NCBI GenBank assembly: GCA_035545535.1
Contig: DASZYF010000086.1
Span: forward strand, 1 to 45,071
DNA: 45,071 nt
Reading direction: 5' to 3'
DNA from: DASZYF01 sp035545535
GTDB taxonomy: Bacteria; Actinomycetota; Actinomycetes; Mycobacteriales; CAJCIY01
Shown here: piece after piece, positions 22,165 to 29,496 of the stretch
Numbering within the stretch: the stretch's first letter is position 1
How the letters are laid out: every line of letters starts with the position of its first letter
The notes under the pieces: model-generated
Databases searched by the model: none
Told to the model about the DNA's origin: nothing
Seen by the model: the letters and a program-made list of their open reading frames with translations, nothing else
Position numbers and translations under genes: made by a program

Positions 22165-22767
22165 ATGGCCGAGCCGCGGCGGCGCCGGGCGGCGACCGAG
22201 GAGAAGCTCACCCGTGTCCTCGACGGGGCCGAGCAGCTGATGCTCGACGAGGGCTACGCCGCGGTCACCTCGCGCAACGTGGCCGCGCGCGCCGGCATCC
22301 AGGCCCCGCTGGTGCACTACTACTTCGCCACCATCGACGACCTGTTCGTCGCGCTGGTGCGCCGCCGGTCCGTGCGCAACGTCGAGCGCATGGCCGCCGC
22401 GCTCGCCTCCGACGAGCCGCTGCGCAGCTGGTGGGACCTGGCGTCGGACCCGCGGGGCACCGCCCTGTTCATCGAGCTGCTGGCCGCGGCCAACCACCGG
22501 CCCGCGCTCAAGGCCGAGGTCGGCGAGGTCGCCCGCGAGGTCCGCCGCGTGCAGGTGGAGGTGCTCGACCGGATCCTGCCGGAGTACGGGCTCGACCCGA
22601 CCGAGCTCGCGCCCGCGCTCATCGCGGCGGCGATGCAGGGCCTCGCGCTGGCCGTCGTCGCCGACGAGGTGGCGGGCTACGACACCCGCCCCGACGAGGC
22701 GCGGGCGGCGATGGAACGCTTCGTCGCCCGGCTCGAGGAGCGGCGGCGTTCACCCGAACGGAGTTGA
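22165..22767 (+). CDS. TetR-family transcriptional regulator
   Basis: This 200-residue regulator has the TetR helix-turn-helix at residues about 15-60 (VLDGAEQLMLDEGYAAVTSR, NVAARAGIQAPLVHYYF) and an all-helical ligand-binding half that is not specific. The ATG at 22165 follows GGAGG at good spacing; a GTG at 22135 would add ten residues and be nearly leaderless. It is transcribed away from the P450-SDR operon and most likely represses it through the palindrome at 22105-22116. A long perfect palindrome just after its stop probably terminates it. Confidence 0.93.
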   Translation: MAEPRRRRAATEEKLTRVLDGAEQLMLDEGYAAVTSRNVAARAGIQAPLVHYYFATIDDLFVALVRRRSVRNVERMAAALASDEPLRSWWDLASDPRGTALFIELLAAANHRPALKAEVGEVAREVRRVQVEVLDRILPEYGLDPTELAPALIAAAMQGLALAVVADEVAGYDTRPDEARAAMERFVARLEERRRSPERS

Positions 22768-22768
22768 C

Positions 22769-22788
22769 TCGGCGGTCCGGACCGCCGA
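22769..22788 (+). terminator. Perfect palindrome after tetR (terminator hairpin)
   Basis: TCGGCGGTCCGGACCGCCGA is a 20-base perfect palindrome two bases beyond the tetR stop. It can form a stem of about eight bp with a four-base loop. It also spans the spacer of a possible TTGACT -N17- GAAGAT promoter (22764-22792) for the following gene. Confidence 0.5.
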
Positions 22789-22798
22789 AGATCAGTGC

Positions 22799-22892
22799 AT
22801 GGTTCGCGAGCAGGTCATTACCGGCGGGGTGCGTTAGCCCTCGTCGCTGTTCGCTGCGCACCCCACGAGCCCCGTCCGATCGACGGGGCTCG
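22799..22892 (+). promoter_or_regulatory. Structured leader with a 12-codon ORF upstream of the ACT-like gene
   Basis: A 12-codon frame, MVREQVITGGVR then TAG, starts at 22799 about seven bases after a possible -10 (GAAGAT). Its end overlaps an inverted repeat GGGGTGCG (22826-22833) / CGCACCCC (22857-22864). A second, stronger hairpin follows: CGAGCCCCGTC (22866-22876) / GACGGGGCTCG (22882-22892), 11 bp with a 5-base loop. Leader peptide plus two tandem hairpins resembles an attenuator, but no residue run points to a sensed amino acid, and the second hairpin could simply be a terminator. Confidence 0.35.
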
Positions 22893-22950
22893 CGTCGTTC
22901 CCGGGGCTGCGCGATCCGTGGCCCCTCCACCCAGAGGAAGGCCCGACCCC

Positions 22951-23415
22951 ATGAAGCTCCACGCAGTCACGAGCGAGCCGGCGACCCCGGTCTCGACGTG
23001 CACCGTCACCATGGCCCGGCCCGCGCACGACACCCTCACGCGGGTGCTGCTGGCCCTGCGCCGCCCCGAGGTGACCGTCACCGGCGTCGCGTTCGCCGAC
23101 GACGACCGCCTCGGCGCGGCCACCGCCACCATCACCACGACCGCCCCGCTGTCGGCCGCCGTGGGCGCGCGGCTCGCGCGCCTCGTCGGCGTGCTCGACG
23201 TCGGCGTTCCCGACGCGTCCGCCGACCAGGTCGGCGCCTGGACCGTCGAGGACTGGGAGGTCCGGCAGACGCCCACGCTGTCCGAGGCCGTGCTGCGGCT
23301 GCGCGGCCCGGCCGGCCGGCACCTCGTGCTGGCCGAAGGCGCGACGCCGGGCGATGCGCTGCGCAATGCCCGCTCGAAGGCCCGCGACCAGGTGGGGCAG
23401 GCCCGGACGGCGTGA
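22951..23415 (+). CDS. Uncharacterised protein with an ACT-like N-terminal domain
   Basis: The 154-residue protein is not firmly recognised. Residues 15-87 have the beta-alpha-beta-beta-alpha-beta pattern of an ACT domain as in acetolactate synthase small subunits: STCTVTMARPAHDTLTRVLL, then TVTGVAFADDDRL, ATATITTTAPL and LVGVLDVGVP. The Gly-rich loop that binds the amino acid in true IlvN proteins is not evident. The second half (EVRQTPTLSEAVLRLRG, HLVLAEGATPGDALRNARSK) is a small alpha/beta segment of unknown role. An AGAGGAAGG ribosome site precedes the ATG, and a structured leader lies upstream. It is convergent with the GT2 gene, three bases apart. Confidence 0.6.
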   Translation: MKLHAVTSEPATPVSTCTVTMARPAHDTLTRVLLALRRPEVTVTGVAFADDDRLGAATATITTTAPLSAAVGARLARLVGVLDVGVPDASADQVGAWTVEDWEVRQTPTLSEAVLRLRGPAGRHLVLAEGATPGDALRNARSKARDQVGQARTA

Positions 23416-23418
23416 GGG

Positions 23419-25467
23419 CTACGCGACGCGCGTCCGCCGGGTGAACCAGCGGCGCGCCGACCCCGGCAGCACCGTGCGGACGCACGGCTCGGGCTCCGGT
23501 GCGGGCACCGGCTCGGAGCTCTGCGGGGCGGGCACCGGTGCCGGCGCCGCCGTGGAGGCGGTGGAGGCGGTGGGCTGGTCGGTGGCGCGGCCCGCCCACC
23601 ACACGCGGGCGGACTGCACGGTGAGGTAGGTGCCGAAGGCGGTGACCGGCGCGAACGCGACCGGGTCGTAGCCCTCGGAGATCCGCAGTGCGATGCCGCC
23701 GGCGAGGAGCGCTCCCAGCGCCGCGGACCACCCGCCCTGCACCCGCCGGAACGTCGCGAAGCGCGCCGACGAGCCGGCCACGCCGCCCGTCGCCTTCCAC
23801 TCCTCGGTCGATCCGCGCAGCGTGTCGAGGATCGCGAACATGTGCGCGTAGCCGTACACGAGCCGCACCCGATCGGCAGCCATGCGCGGGTAGCGCACGC
23901 GGTGCCAGGCCGGGAACGCAACCCACGTCGTGAGGATCGCCGGCAGCAGCGGCAGGTAGTTGCGCAGGGCGACGTGCTGCGGGAAGCGCCACACCATCAG
24001 CACGGCCGGCAGCGGGGCGAGGAACGTCCAGAACGCCGTGTGCATGTAGTACACGAAGCCCGAGATGAAGCAGGCCCGCTGGCGCAGCCGCAGCTTCGCC
24101 TGCCAGAAGGAGCGGCTGCAGAGCAACGACATCGAGCCCGAGCACCAGCGGTACTGCTGCGTGAAGAAGCTGCTGAGCCGGTCCGGGCACAGCCCGGTCG
24201 CGAGCACGAGCGGCACGTAGACCGTCTGGTAGCCGCGGGCGAGCAGCCGGAACCCGGTGTGCACGTCCTCCGAGTGCTCGATCTGTGCCGTACCGCCGAT
24301 CTCGTCGAGCGCCCGGCGCCGGTAGACGGCGTTGCTGCCCACGCAGATGGGAGCGCCCAGCGCGGAGCGGCCCGCCTGGAGGTGCCGGTAGAAGAGCTCC
24401 TGCACCGCACCGGCGCCGCGCTCGAGCCAGCCCTGCTCCCGGCGCACCTCGAAGTGCTGCGGCGACTGCACGATGCCCACGGCCGGGTCGTCGAGGTACG
24501 GGACGAGCTCGAGCAGGAAGTCCGCTCGCGGTGCGAAGTCGGCGTCGAAGACGGCGATCAGGTCGCCGTCCGAGCGCTCGTAGCCGTACTTGAGGTTGCC
24601 CGCCTTCTTCATCTCGTGGGTCGGTCGGGCGAGGTAGCGGAACCCGTAGCGCGCCGCCATCTCCTCGACCTCGGGCCGGCCCGCGTCGTCGAGGCACAGC
24701 ACGGTCACCGTGCCCGGGTACTCCAGCGCGGCGACGTGCCGCCAGGTGTTCTCCAGGACCTCGAGGGGCTCGCCGCAGCTCGGCAGCATGACGTCGACGG
24801 ACGGGACCTGAGAAGGCGACCACGCGGCGACCTTGAGGTCGTGGGCTGCGACGTCGAACCGGCCGCGGCCGGCGATGCCGGACAGCTGTCCGAGCGCGAA
24901 GTAGAACGACGTGAACCCGAGCGTGACGAGGAACGGCCAGAGCCAGGCGGCGCCCTGCGCGAACCCGTAGCCGCTCACGGCGGCGCCGGCGAACGACACC
25001 CACTGCAGGGGGAGCAGCCAGCGGCTGCGGCGGGCGTAACCGACCCGCGTCGCGTTCGACGGCGCGGCCGGCAGGCCCGTCGGTTGAGGAGTGAGCGCCG
25101 GAGCGGGCGACGGCAGCGCCGTGGGTGCCGGTGCCGGTGCTTCGGGCGACCGGGGCGCGGGCACCGCGTCCTGCAGCTGGCGCTCGACGATCTGCTGCTG
25201 CATCGCCAGCGCGAAGTCGAGCTGGTCGTGCGTGAGGCGGCCCGACGACACGAGGATCTCGCCGAAGTTCCGCTCGTCGCCGAACTCCTGCTCCCACCCC
25301 GTGACCGCCGCGTCGTCGCTGCCGATCATGCCGAGCAGCACGAGCAGCTGCCCGAGGCGCACCCGGCCCAGGAGCTGATCGGTGCTGGTGGTGGGATCGG
25401 TCGGGCCGGCGGTCGAGCCGGCCTGTCCAGCGGCGAGCACCGCGGTCGTCATCGGCTCGGTGGTCAT
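23419..25467 (-). CDS. Membrane GT2 polysaccharide synthase (cellulose synthase-like) with N-terminal MshEN-like domain
   Basis: The 682-residue protein has a family 2 glycosyltransferase core with Asp260 (LCLDDAG), DAD at 308-310 (VFDADFAP), ED at 400-401 (HSEDVHTGF) and Q-x-x-R-W at 437-441 (QQYRWCSGS), flanked by two N-terminal helices (about 150-190) and several C-terminal ones, as in processive BcsA-like synthases. A PilZ domain is missing. Instead residues 37-92 hold two motifs like the c-di-GMP-binding MshEN domain: RLGQLLVLLGMI and NFGEILVSSGRLTHDQLDFA. A Pro/Ala linker (about 101-135) and a Pro-rich tail (about 635-665) flank the core. The ATG at 25467 has GAGAGGAAG upstream. The polymer is unknown. 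Confidence 0.9.
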   Translation of the reverse strand: MTTEPMTTAVLAAGQAGSTAGPTDPTTSTDQLLGRVRLGQLLVLLGMIGSDDAAVTGWEQEFGDERNFGEILVSSGRLTHDQLDFALAMQQQIVERQLQDAVPAPRSPEAPAPAPTALPSPAPALTPQPTGLPAAPSNATRVGYARRSRWLLPLQWVSFAGAAVSGYGFAQGAAWLWPFLVTLGFTSFYFALGQLSGIAGRGRFDVAAHDLKVAAWSPSQVPSVDVMLPSCGEPLEVLENTWRHVAALEYPGTVTVLCLDDAGRPEVEEMAARYGFRYLARPTHEMKKAGNLKYGYERSDGDLIAVFDADFAPRADFLLELVPYLDDPAVGIVQSPQHFEVRREQGWLERGAGAVQELFYRHLQAGRSALGAPICVGSNAVYRRRALDEIGGTAQIEHSEDVHTGFRLLARGYQTVYVPLVLATGLCPDRLSSFFTQQYRWCSGSMSLLCSRSFWQAKLRLRQRACFISGFVYYMHTAFWTFLAPLPAVLMVWRFPQHVALRNYLPLLPAILTTWVAFPAWHRVRYPRMAADRVRLVYGYAHMFAILDTLRGSTEEWKATGGVAGSSARFATFRRVQGGWSAALGALLAGGIALRISEGYDPVAFAPVTAFGTYLTVQSARVWWAGRATDQPTASTASTAAPAPVPAPQSSEPVPAPEPEPCVRTVLPGSARRWFTRRTRVA

Positions 25468-25795
25468 GGCTTCCTCTCGAGGGATTGCAGCGACGCGGCT
25501 CTGCTCGACGGCTTTGCGGTCGGGGTGAACACCCGGCCGGGAAGACCCGTCGAACGTCCCGGGTCCGGGGGGTCCGGAGCTACTGGCCGACCTGGTCCGG
25601 GTGCACCGCACGGACGGGCAGACGGCGCAGTCGCCGCGCGTTCGGCCGCACATCGTGCTGGTGCAGGTGCACTACGCCGTGGGGACCCTCCCGCCGGTGC
25701 ACACCGCGACGGTTCGAGGACCGTCACCCGGACGAGCGAAGTCCTGATCCATCGCCGATGTCGGGCATCGGACGGCGATACCGTTCCTGACGGCA
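25468..25795. other. Divergent intergenic region between the GT2 and kinase genes
   Basis: These 328 bases hold no gene I can name. They must contain the GT2 promoter and the kinase promoter; TACCGT at 25779-25784 is a possible -10 for the kinase. A plus-strand frame from about 25541 to a TGA at 25747 is open for 68 codons with strong G/C at third positions (…ELLADLVRVHRTDGQTAQ…), but has no ATG and no clear ribosome site; it may be a small unannotated protein starting at a GTG, or a gene remnant. Confidence 0.35.
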
Positions 25796-27343
25796 ATGTC
25801 CGCAACGCCCGGCGGTCCGCCGGCGAGGGGTGTTGTGTTGGAGCCGTCCGAAGAGATCCTGCGGGGCCTGCTCGCCGCGACGCCCGACGCGCTGCTCGCG
25901 GTCGATGCCGAGGGCACCGTCGTCTTCGTCAACGACCAGGTCGAGCCGCTGTTCGGCTGGCCGCGGGAGTCGCTGCTCGGCCAGCCCATCGAGCTCCTCG
26001 TGCCCGCCCGCTTCTCGGCCGGGCATCCGCGCCTGCGCGGCGGCTACGTGAACAGCCCCGCCACCCGGCCGATGGGAGCCGGGCTCGAGCTGTGGGCGAG
26101 CCGTCGCGACGGCACCGAGTTCCCGGCTGAGATCAGCCTGTCCGCCGTCAACGACGACGACGGCGCGATGCTCGTCCTTGCCGCGGTCCGGGACGTGTCC
26201 GACCGCCTCGAGCTCGAAGCCGAGCGGCAGCGGCAGGCGCTGGAGGCGCAGCGTGAGCAGTCGCACCGGTTGGAGAGCCTCGGCCAGCTCGCCGGAGGCA
26301 TCGCGCACGACTTCAACAACCTGCTCGGCGTGATCCTCAACTACGCGACGCTGCTCTCGCGCAGCGTGATCGACGAGACGGCGCAGGCCGACGTCGGGGA
26401 GATCCGGTCGGCGGCCGAGCGGGGCGCTGGACTGGTGCGCCAGCTGCTGACCTTCGCCCGGCGCGACGTCGTCAACCCGGAGCCGATCGAGGTGAGCTCC
26501 ATCGTCCGCGACGTCGCGTCGATGCTGCGCCGCACGATCGGGGAGCAGGTGGACCTTCGGCTCGACCTCGCCGACGTGCCGCTCACGACGCTCGCCGACC
26601 GCCACCAGATCGAGCAGATCGTGCTGAACCTGGCCCTCAACGCGCGGGATGCGGTGGCGGGCGGCGGCCGGGTCACGATCGCGACCAGCGAGGGGTCCGG
26701 GCCCGACGGTCGCACCGACGTGGTGCTGCAGGTCATCGACACGGGGCACGGCATGCCACCGGACGTCGTGTCGCGGGTGTTCGAGCCGTTCTTCACCACC
26801 AAGCCACGCGGGCAGGGGACGGGCATGGGTCTCGCGACCGTGCACGGCATCGTCCACCAGGCCGGCGGCGAGGTGACGATCGTGTCCGAGCCCGGTGAAG
26901 GCACCACCGTGACCGTCGTCCTGCGCGGTTCGGACGCCGAGCCGAGCGCGCCCCCGGCCCCCGCACCGCCGGAGCGCACCGCCGGGACCGGGCGGCTCCT
27001 CCTCGTCGAGGACGAGGCGTCGCTGCGGTTCGGCACGGCGCGCATCCTGTCCGTCAACGGCTACGAGGTGCTCGCGGCGGCCGACGGCGTGGAAGCGCTC
27101 GAGATGTATGAGGAGATGGACGGCGCGTTCGACGTCGTGGTGACCGACGTCGTCATGCCCCGCATGCGCGGCGACGAGCTGGCCCAGGAGCTGCACGAGC
27201 GGGATGCCGGGCTGCCGATCCTGTTCCTGTCCGGCTACGACTCCGAGGAGCACGCTCCGCTGCAGGGCCGGCTGCTCCCGAAGCCCGTGCCGGAAGATGC
27301 ACTGCTCCGCGCGATCCGAGAGGTTGTCCGTGACCGAGCCTGA
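25796..27343 (+). CDS. Hybrid PAS sensor histidine kinase with C-terminal receiver
   Basis: This 515-residue soluble kinase has a PAS domain (residues about 20-135), a HisKA dimerisation helix with phospho-acceptor His171 (LAGGIAHDFNNLLGVI), an HATPase_c domain with N box LNLALNARDAV, G1 box DTGHGMPP, F box FEPFFTTK and G2 box GQGTGMGLATV, then a receiver domain (about 395-510) with phosphorylatable Asp451 (VVVTDVVMP). No membrane segment is present, so the signal is probably cytoplasmic. The ATG start has no ribosome site but a -10-like TACCGT nearby; a GTG at 25835 with GAGGGG is an alternative. The following response regulator gene overlaps its end by 14 bases. Confidence 0.93.
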   Translation: MSATPGGPPARGVVLEPSEEILRGLLAATPDALLAVDAEGTVVFVNDQVEPLFGWPRESLLGQPIELLVPARFSAGHPRLRGGYVNSPATRPMGAGLELWASRRDGTEFPAEISLSAVNDDDGAMLVLAAVRDVSDRLELEAERQRQALEAQREQSHRLESLGQLAGGIAHDFNNLLGVILNYATLLSRSVIDETAQADVGEIRSAAERGAGLVRQLLTFARRDVVNPEPIEVSSIVRDVASMLRRTIGEQVDLRLDLADVPLTTLADRHQIEQIVLNLALNARDAVAGGGRVTIATSEGSGPDGRTDVVLQVIDTGHGMPPDVVSRVFEPFFTTKPRGQGTGMGLATVHGIVHQAGGEVTIVSEPGEGTTVTVVLRGSDAEPSAPPAPAPPERTAGTGRLLLVEDEASLRFGTARILSVNGYEVLAAADGVEALEMYEEMDGAFDVVVTDVVMPRMRGDELAQELHERDAGLPILFLSGYDSEEHAPLQGRLLPKPVPEDALLRAIREVVRDRA

Positions 27344-27995
27344 TGCGCCCGAGATCGGCGTCGTCATCATCGACGACCACCGCATGTTCGCGGAGAGCGT
27401 CGGCCGCCTCCTCGACCTCGAGGAGGGGATGACCGTCCTCGGCAACGCGCCGACCGCCGCGGAAGGGATCGCGCTCGTGCAGCGGGTGCGACCGACGGTG
27501 GTGCTCGTCGACTACCAGCTGCCGGATCGCGACGGGGTCGAGGTCACCACGGCGATCAAGGCGCGCGACCCCGACGTGATGGTGGTCATGCTGACCGGCT
27601 CGGCGGACGACCGGGTGCTGCTCGCCGCCATCGAGGCGGGGTGCTCGGGCTTCCTCACCAAGGACCGGGCCTCCGGCGAGGTCGCCGAGGCGGTGCGCTC
27701 GGCCGCGGCGGGCGAGGCGCTGATCTCGCCCGGGATGCTCGCGCGGCTGCTGCCGCGGCTCAGCCCGCAGCACCGTGACACCGGCGTGGAGCTGACCGCA
27801 CGGGAACGCGAGGTCCTCGAGCACATGGCGCTGGGGCTGTCGAACAAGGCGATCGCCGAACGGCTGTTCCTCAGCGTGAACACCGTGCGGAACTACGTCG
27901 CGTCGACGCTCATGAAGCTCGACGCGCACTCCAAGCTCGAGGCGGTCGCCGCCGCGGTCCGCGAAGGCATCATCGCCTACCCGAACCGGACGTGA
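27330..27995 (+). CDS. NarL/FixJ-type response regulator
   Basis: This 221-residue regulator has a receiver domain (residues 8-125) with acidic pair Asp15/Asp16, phospho-acceptor Asp61 (VLVDYQLPDRDG), Thr89 and Lys111, and a LuxR helix-turn-helix at about 155-215 (LTAREREVLEHMALGLSNKA, then IAERLFLSVNTVRNYV). The GTG at 27330 lies inside the kinase 3' end and is preceded by GAGAGG, so the pair is translationally coupled. It is the probable output of the adjacent kinase. Targets are unknown; the polysaccharide synthase gene next door, divergently transcribed, is a reasonable first candidate. Confidence 0.93.
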   Translation: MTEPDAPEIGVVIIDDHRMFAESVGRLLDLEEGMTVLGNAPTAAEGIALVQRVRPTVVLVDYQLPDRDGVEVTTAIKARDPDVMVVMLTGSADDRVLLAAIEAGCSGFLTKDRASGEVAEAVRSAAAGEALISPGMLARLLPRLSPQHRDTGVELTAREREVLEHMALGLSNKAIAERLFLSVNTVRNYVASTLMKLDAHSKLEAVAAAVREGIIAYPNRT

Positions 27996-28089
27996 TCCGG
28001 GCGGCCCAGCCGATTCGGTACGGATGCACTAGGGCGATCAGGTACGTCGTCCTCTGCGCCCAAGATCACGGCCTGCCGTTGCTCATCAC

Positions 28090-28563
28090 ATGGAAGCGAC
28101 GATCGACCGGCCCGCCGGCCAGCACACCGACTGGCGTGACGTCGTGGCCGCCATGTGGGCCGACGGTTCGTCGGCGCACACCATCGCGGCCGCGCTGAAC
28201 CGCTCCGGGTGGGCCGCGTCCGACGGCAAGCAGTGGCACTGGCGGCAGGTCGCGGCGATCGTGTCACCGCCCACGGACGTGCGGCGGGTCGTGCGCGTCG
28301 TGCCCGAACCCAGCGTCGTCGACCGGCACCGGGAAGAGCTGCGGCGCGCTCTGGACGCCCAGTCCCCGAGTGCCGATCTCGCCACCCGCATCGCGCTCCA
28401 CGTCCAGGCCGGGGACTCGGCCGGAACGATCGCCGCCCGCCTGAACGCGAGCGGGTCACGCACCGCCCACGGCACGCGCTGGACCGCGCGCGCCATCGAG
28501 GCGCTGCTGCGCCCGGGCGGCGCGTACCCCGTCTCGGTTCCCCCACAGCTTCGCGCCGGTTGA
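28090..28563 (+). CDS. Orphan protein with two recombinase-type DNA-binding repeats
   Basis: This 157-residue protein contains the same motif twice: residues about 30-60 (TIAAALNRSGWAASDGKQWH, then WRQVAAIVS) and about 113-143 (TIAARLNASGSRTAHGTRWT, then ARAIEALLRPG). The pattern I-A-x-x-L-N-x-x-G-x(6-8)-W-x-x-x-x-V-x-x-I/L is that of the Recombinase domain (PF07508) of large serine recombinases, where it helps bind DNA. The catalytic resolvase domain and the zinc ribbon are absent. It may be a DNA-binding protein built from this module, or a domesticated relic. A large hairpin lies 26 bases beyond its stop. Confidence 0.6.
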   Translation: MEATIDRPAGQHTDWRDVVAAMWADGSSAHTIAAALNRSGWAASDGKQWHWRQVAAIVSPPTDVRRVVRVVPEPSVVDRHREELRRALDAQSPSADLATRIALHVQAGDSAGTIAARLNASGSRTAHGTRWTARAIEALLRPGGAYPVSVPPQLRAG

Positions 28564-28587
28564 CGTCCGGGAGGTCGGCGCGCAAGA

Positions 28588-28630
28588 CGGATGCCGTGCC
28601 CGCCCCGCCCCTGGGCGGGCGCGGCATCCG
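28588..28630 (+). terminator. Long GC-rich hairpin after the recombinase-repeat gene
   Basis: CGGATGCCG (28588-28596) pairs with CGGCATCCG (28622-28630) and GCCCGCCC (28598-28605) with GGGCGGGC (28613-28620), with one T-G wobble between them, giving a near-continuous 18-bp stem and a 7-base loop. It lies between two plus-strand genes, with no T tract. A terminator is most likely. Confidence 0.55.
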
Positions 28631-28651
28631 AAGACTTCGAGGAGTGACCCG

Positions 28652-29011
28652 ATGGACCTGCTGCCCGTGCGCCGCACCGGTGCGCCTGCGGTCGTGACCG
28701 CTGTGGCGTGCGCCGCGGCGTCCGTCGTCGCTGGGCTGGCCCGGCTGGTGCCGGCCGCCGTCCCGATCACGGCACCCGTGTGGTGGCTCGTGCTCGCCGG
28801 CACGCCGCTGCTCGTGCTCGTGGTGTCCGAGGTCGGCTACCTGCGGGCCCGTCGCTCCGGCGGACGGCCGTCGCGGTCCGTCCCGCACACCGCCGCTCGT
28901 CTCCTCCTCGAGTCCGTCGCGGTGGCCGCCGTGCTCGCGGGTCCCGCTCCCGGGTCGGTGCCGGGGCACCTGCCGGCGGGCGTCGCGTGGCAGCTGCCGA
29001 CCGCCCGCTAG
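28652..29011 (+). CDS. Small membrane protein, function unknown
   Basis: This 119-residue protein has two clear hydrophobic segments (residues 14-36 and 42-63, ending ...VVSEVGYLRARRSGG) and a possible third near 85-97. An ATG at 28652 is preceded by GAGGAGTGACCC, a fair ribosome site. It matches no family I recognise. It is convergent with the SnoaL-like gene 13 bases downstream. The Arg-rich loop after the second helix suggests a cytoplasmic face there. Confidence 0.55.
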   Translation: MDLLPVRRTGAPAVVTAVACAAASVVAGLARLVPAAVPITAPVWWLVLAGTPLLVLVVSEVGYLRARRSGGRPSRSVPHTAARLLLESVAVAAVLAGPAPGSVPGHLPAGVAWQLPTAR

Positions 29012-29024
29012 CCGGCCGCGCGCG

Positions 29025-29435
29025 TCACTCCGGGCAGTAGCCGGAGCAGAGGACCCGGAGCTTCACGATCTGGCCGCGCTCGTCGGTGTCGGCGTAGGCC
29101 TGCTGCTCCACCTGGAACCATCCCTCACCCAGCCGGTCCGCGCTCAGCCGCACCCGCCACTGCAGGTGCAGCCGCACGCCCACCTCGCCGACGACGGCCT
29201 CGAGCAGCTCGAAGGACGTGGTGTCGCCGAACCAGGTGGCGAAGGCGGAGGTGGTGTCGCCGCGGCCGTCCCACTCGCGGAACCCGCCCGGGACCAGCGC
29301 GCGCAGCGCGACGACCGGGCTGAGGGTCGCCGCCAGGCGGCGGAAGTCCTGGGCGGCGAGCGCCTCCAGGAACGCGCCGGCGGTCGCGAGCCGGGGGATG
29401 TCGAGCGGGACCTGGCAGGTGGCTGAGCTGGTCAT
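29025..29435 (-). CDS. SnoaL-like / NTF2-fold protein
   Basis: This 136-residue protein fits the cone-shaped NTF2/SnoaL fold: an N-terminal helix (FLEALAAQDFRRLAATLSPV), the WDGRGD turn, the helix AFATWFGDTTSFELLEAVVG, then long strands (RLHLQWRVRLS, WFQVEQQAYADTD, QIVKLRVLCSGYCPE). Such proteins act as small isomerases, cyclases or ligand-binding proteins; catalytic residues cannot be assigned here. The C-terminal CSGYCPE carries two cysteines, which is uncommon for the family. It starts 61 bases past the end of the HD-GYP gene on the same strand, so co-transcription is possible. Confidence 0.65.
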   Translation of the reverse strand: MTSSATCQVPLDIPRLATAGAFLEALAAQDFRRLAATLSPVVALRALVPGGFREWDGRGDTTSAFATWFGDTTSFELLEAVVGEVGVRLHLQWRVRLSADRLGEGWFQVEQQAYADTDERGQIVKLRVLCSGYCPE

Positions 29436-29496
29436 GGACCCCAGGGTCGGCCCGGACGGCCGTCCTGGGATCGGGCAACTGCCCGATCTCTCGCGC

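Noticed and set aside
22799..22892. 6C RNA or riboswitch considered for the two-hairpin leader
   Set aside because: The loops do not carry the runs of six cytosines of 6C RNA, and I see no known riboswitch core; kept only as a possible attenuator.
23842..26130. 762-codon plus-strand frame opposite the GT2 gene
   Set aside because: Very long but repetitive in Arg, Glu and Val, with no domain; the opposite strand holds all GT2 motifs.
28090..28563. Serine recombinase or mobile element
   Set aside because: There is no resolvase catalytic domain, no attachment site and no other mobile gene, so no element is called.
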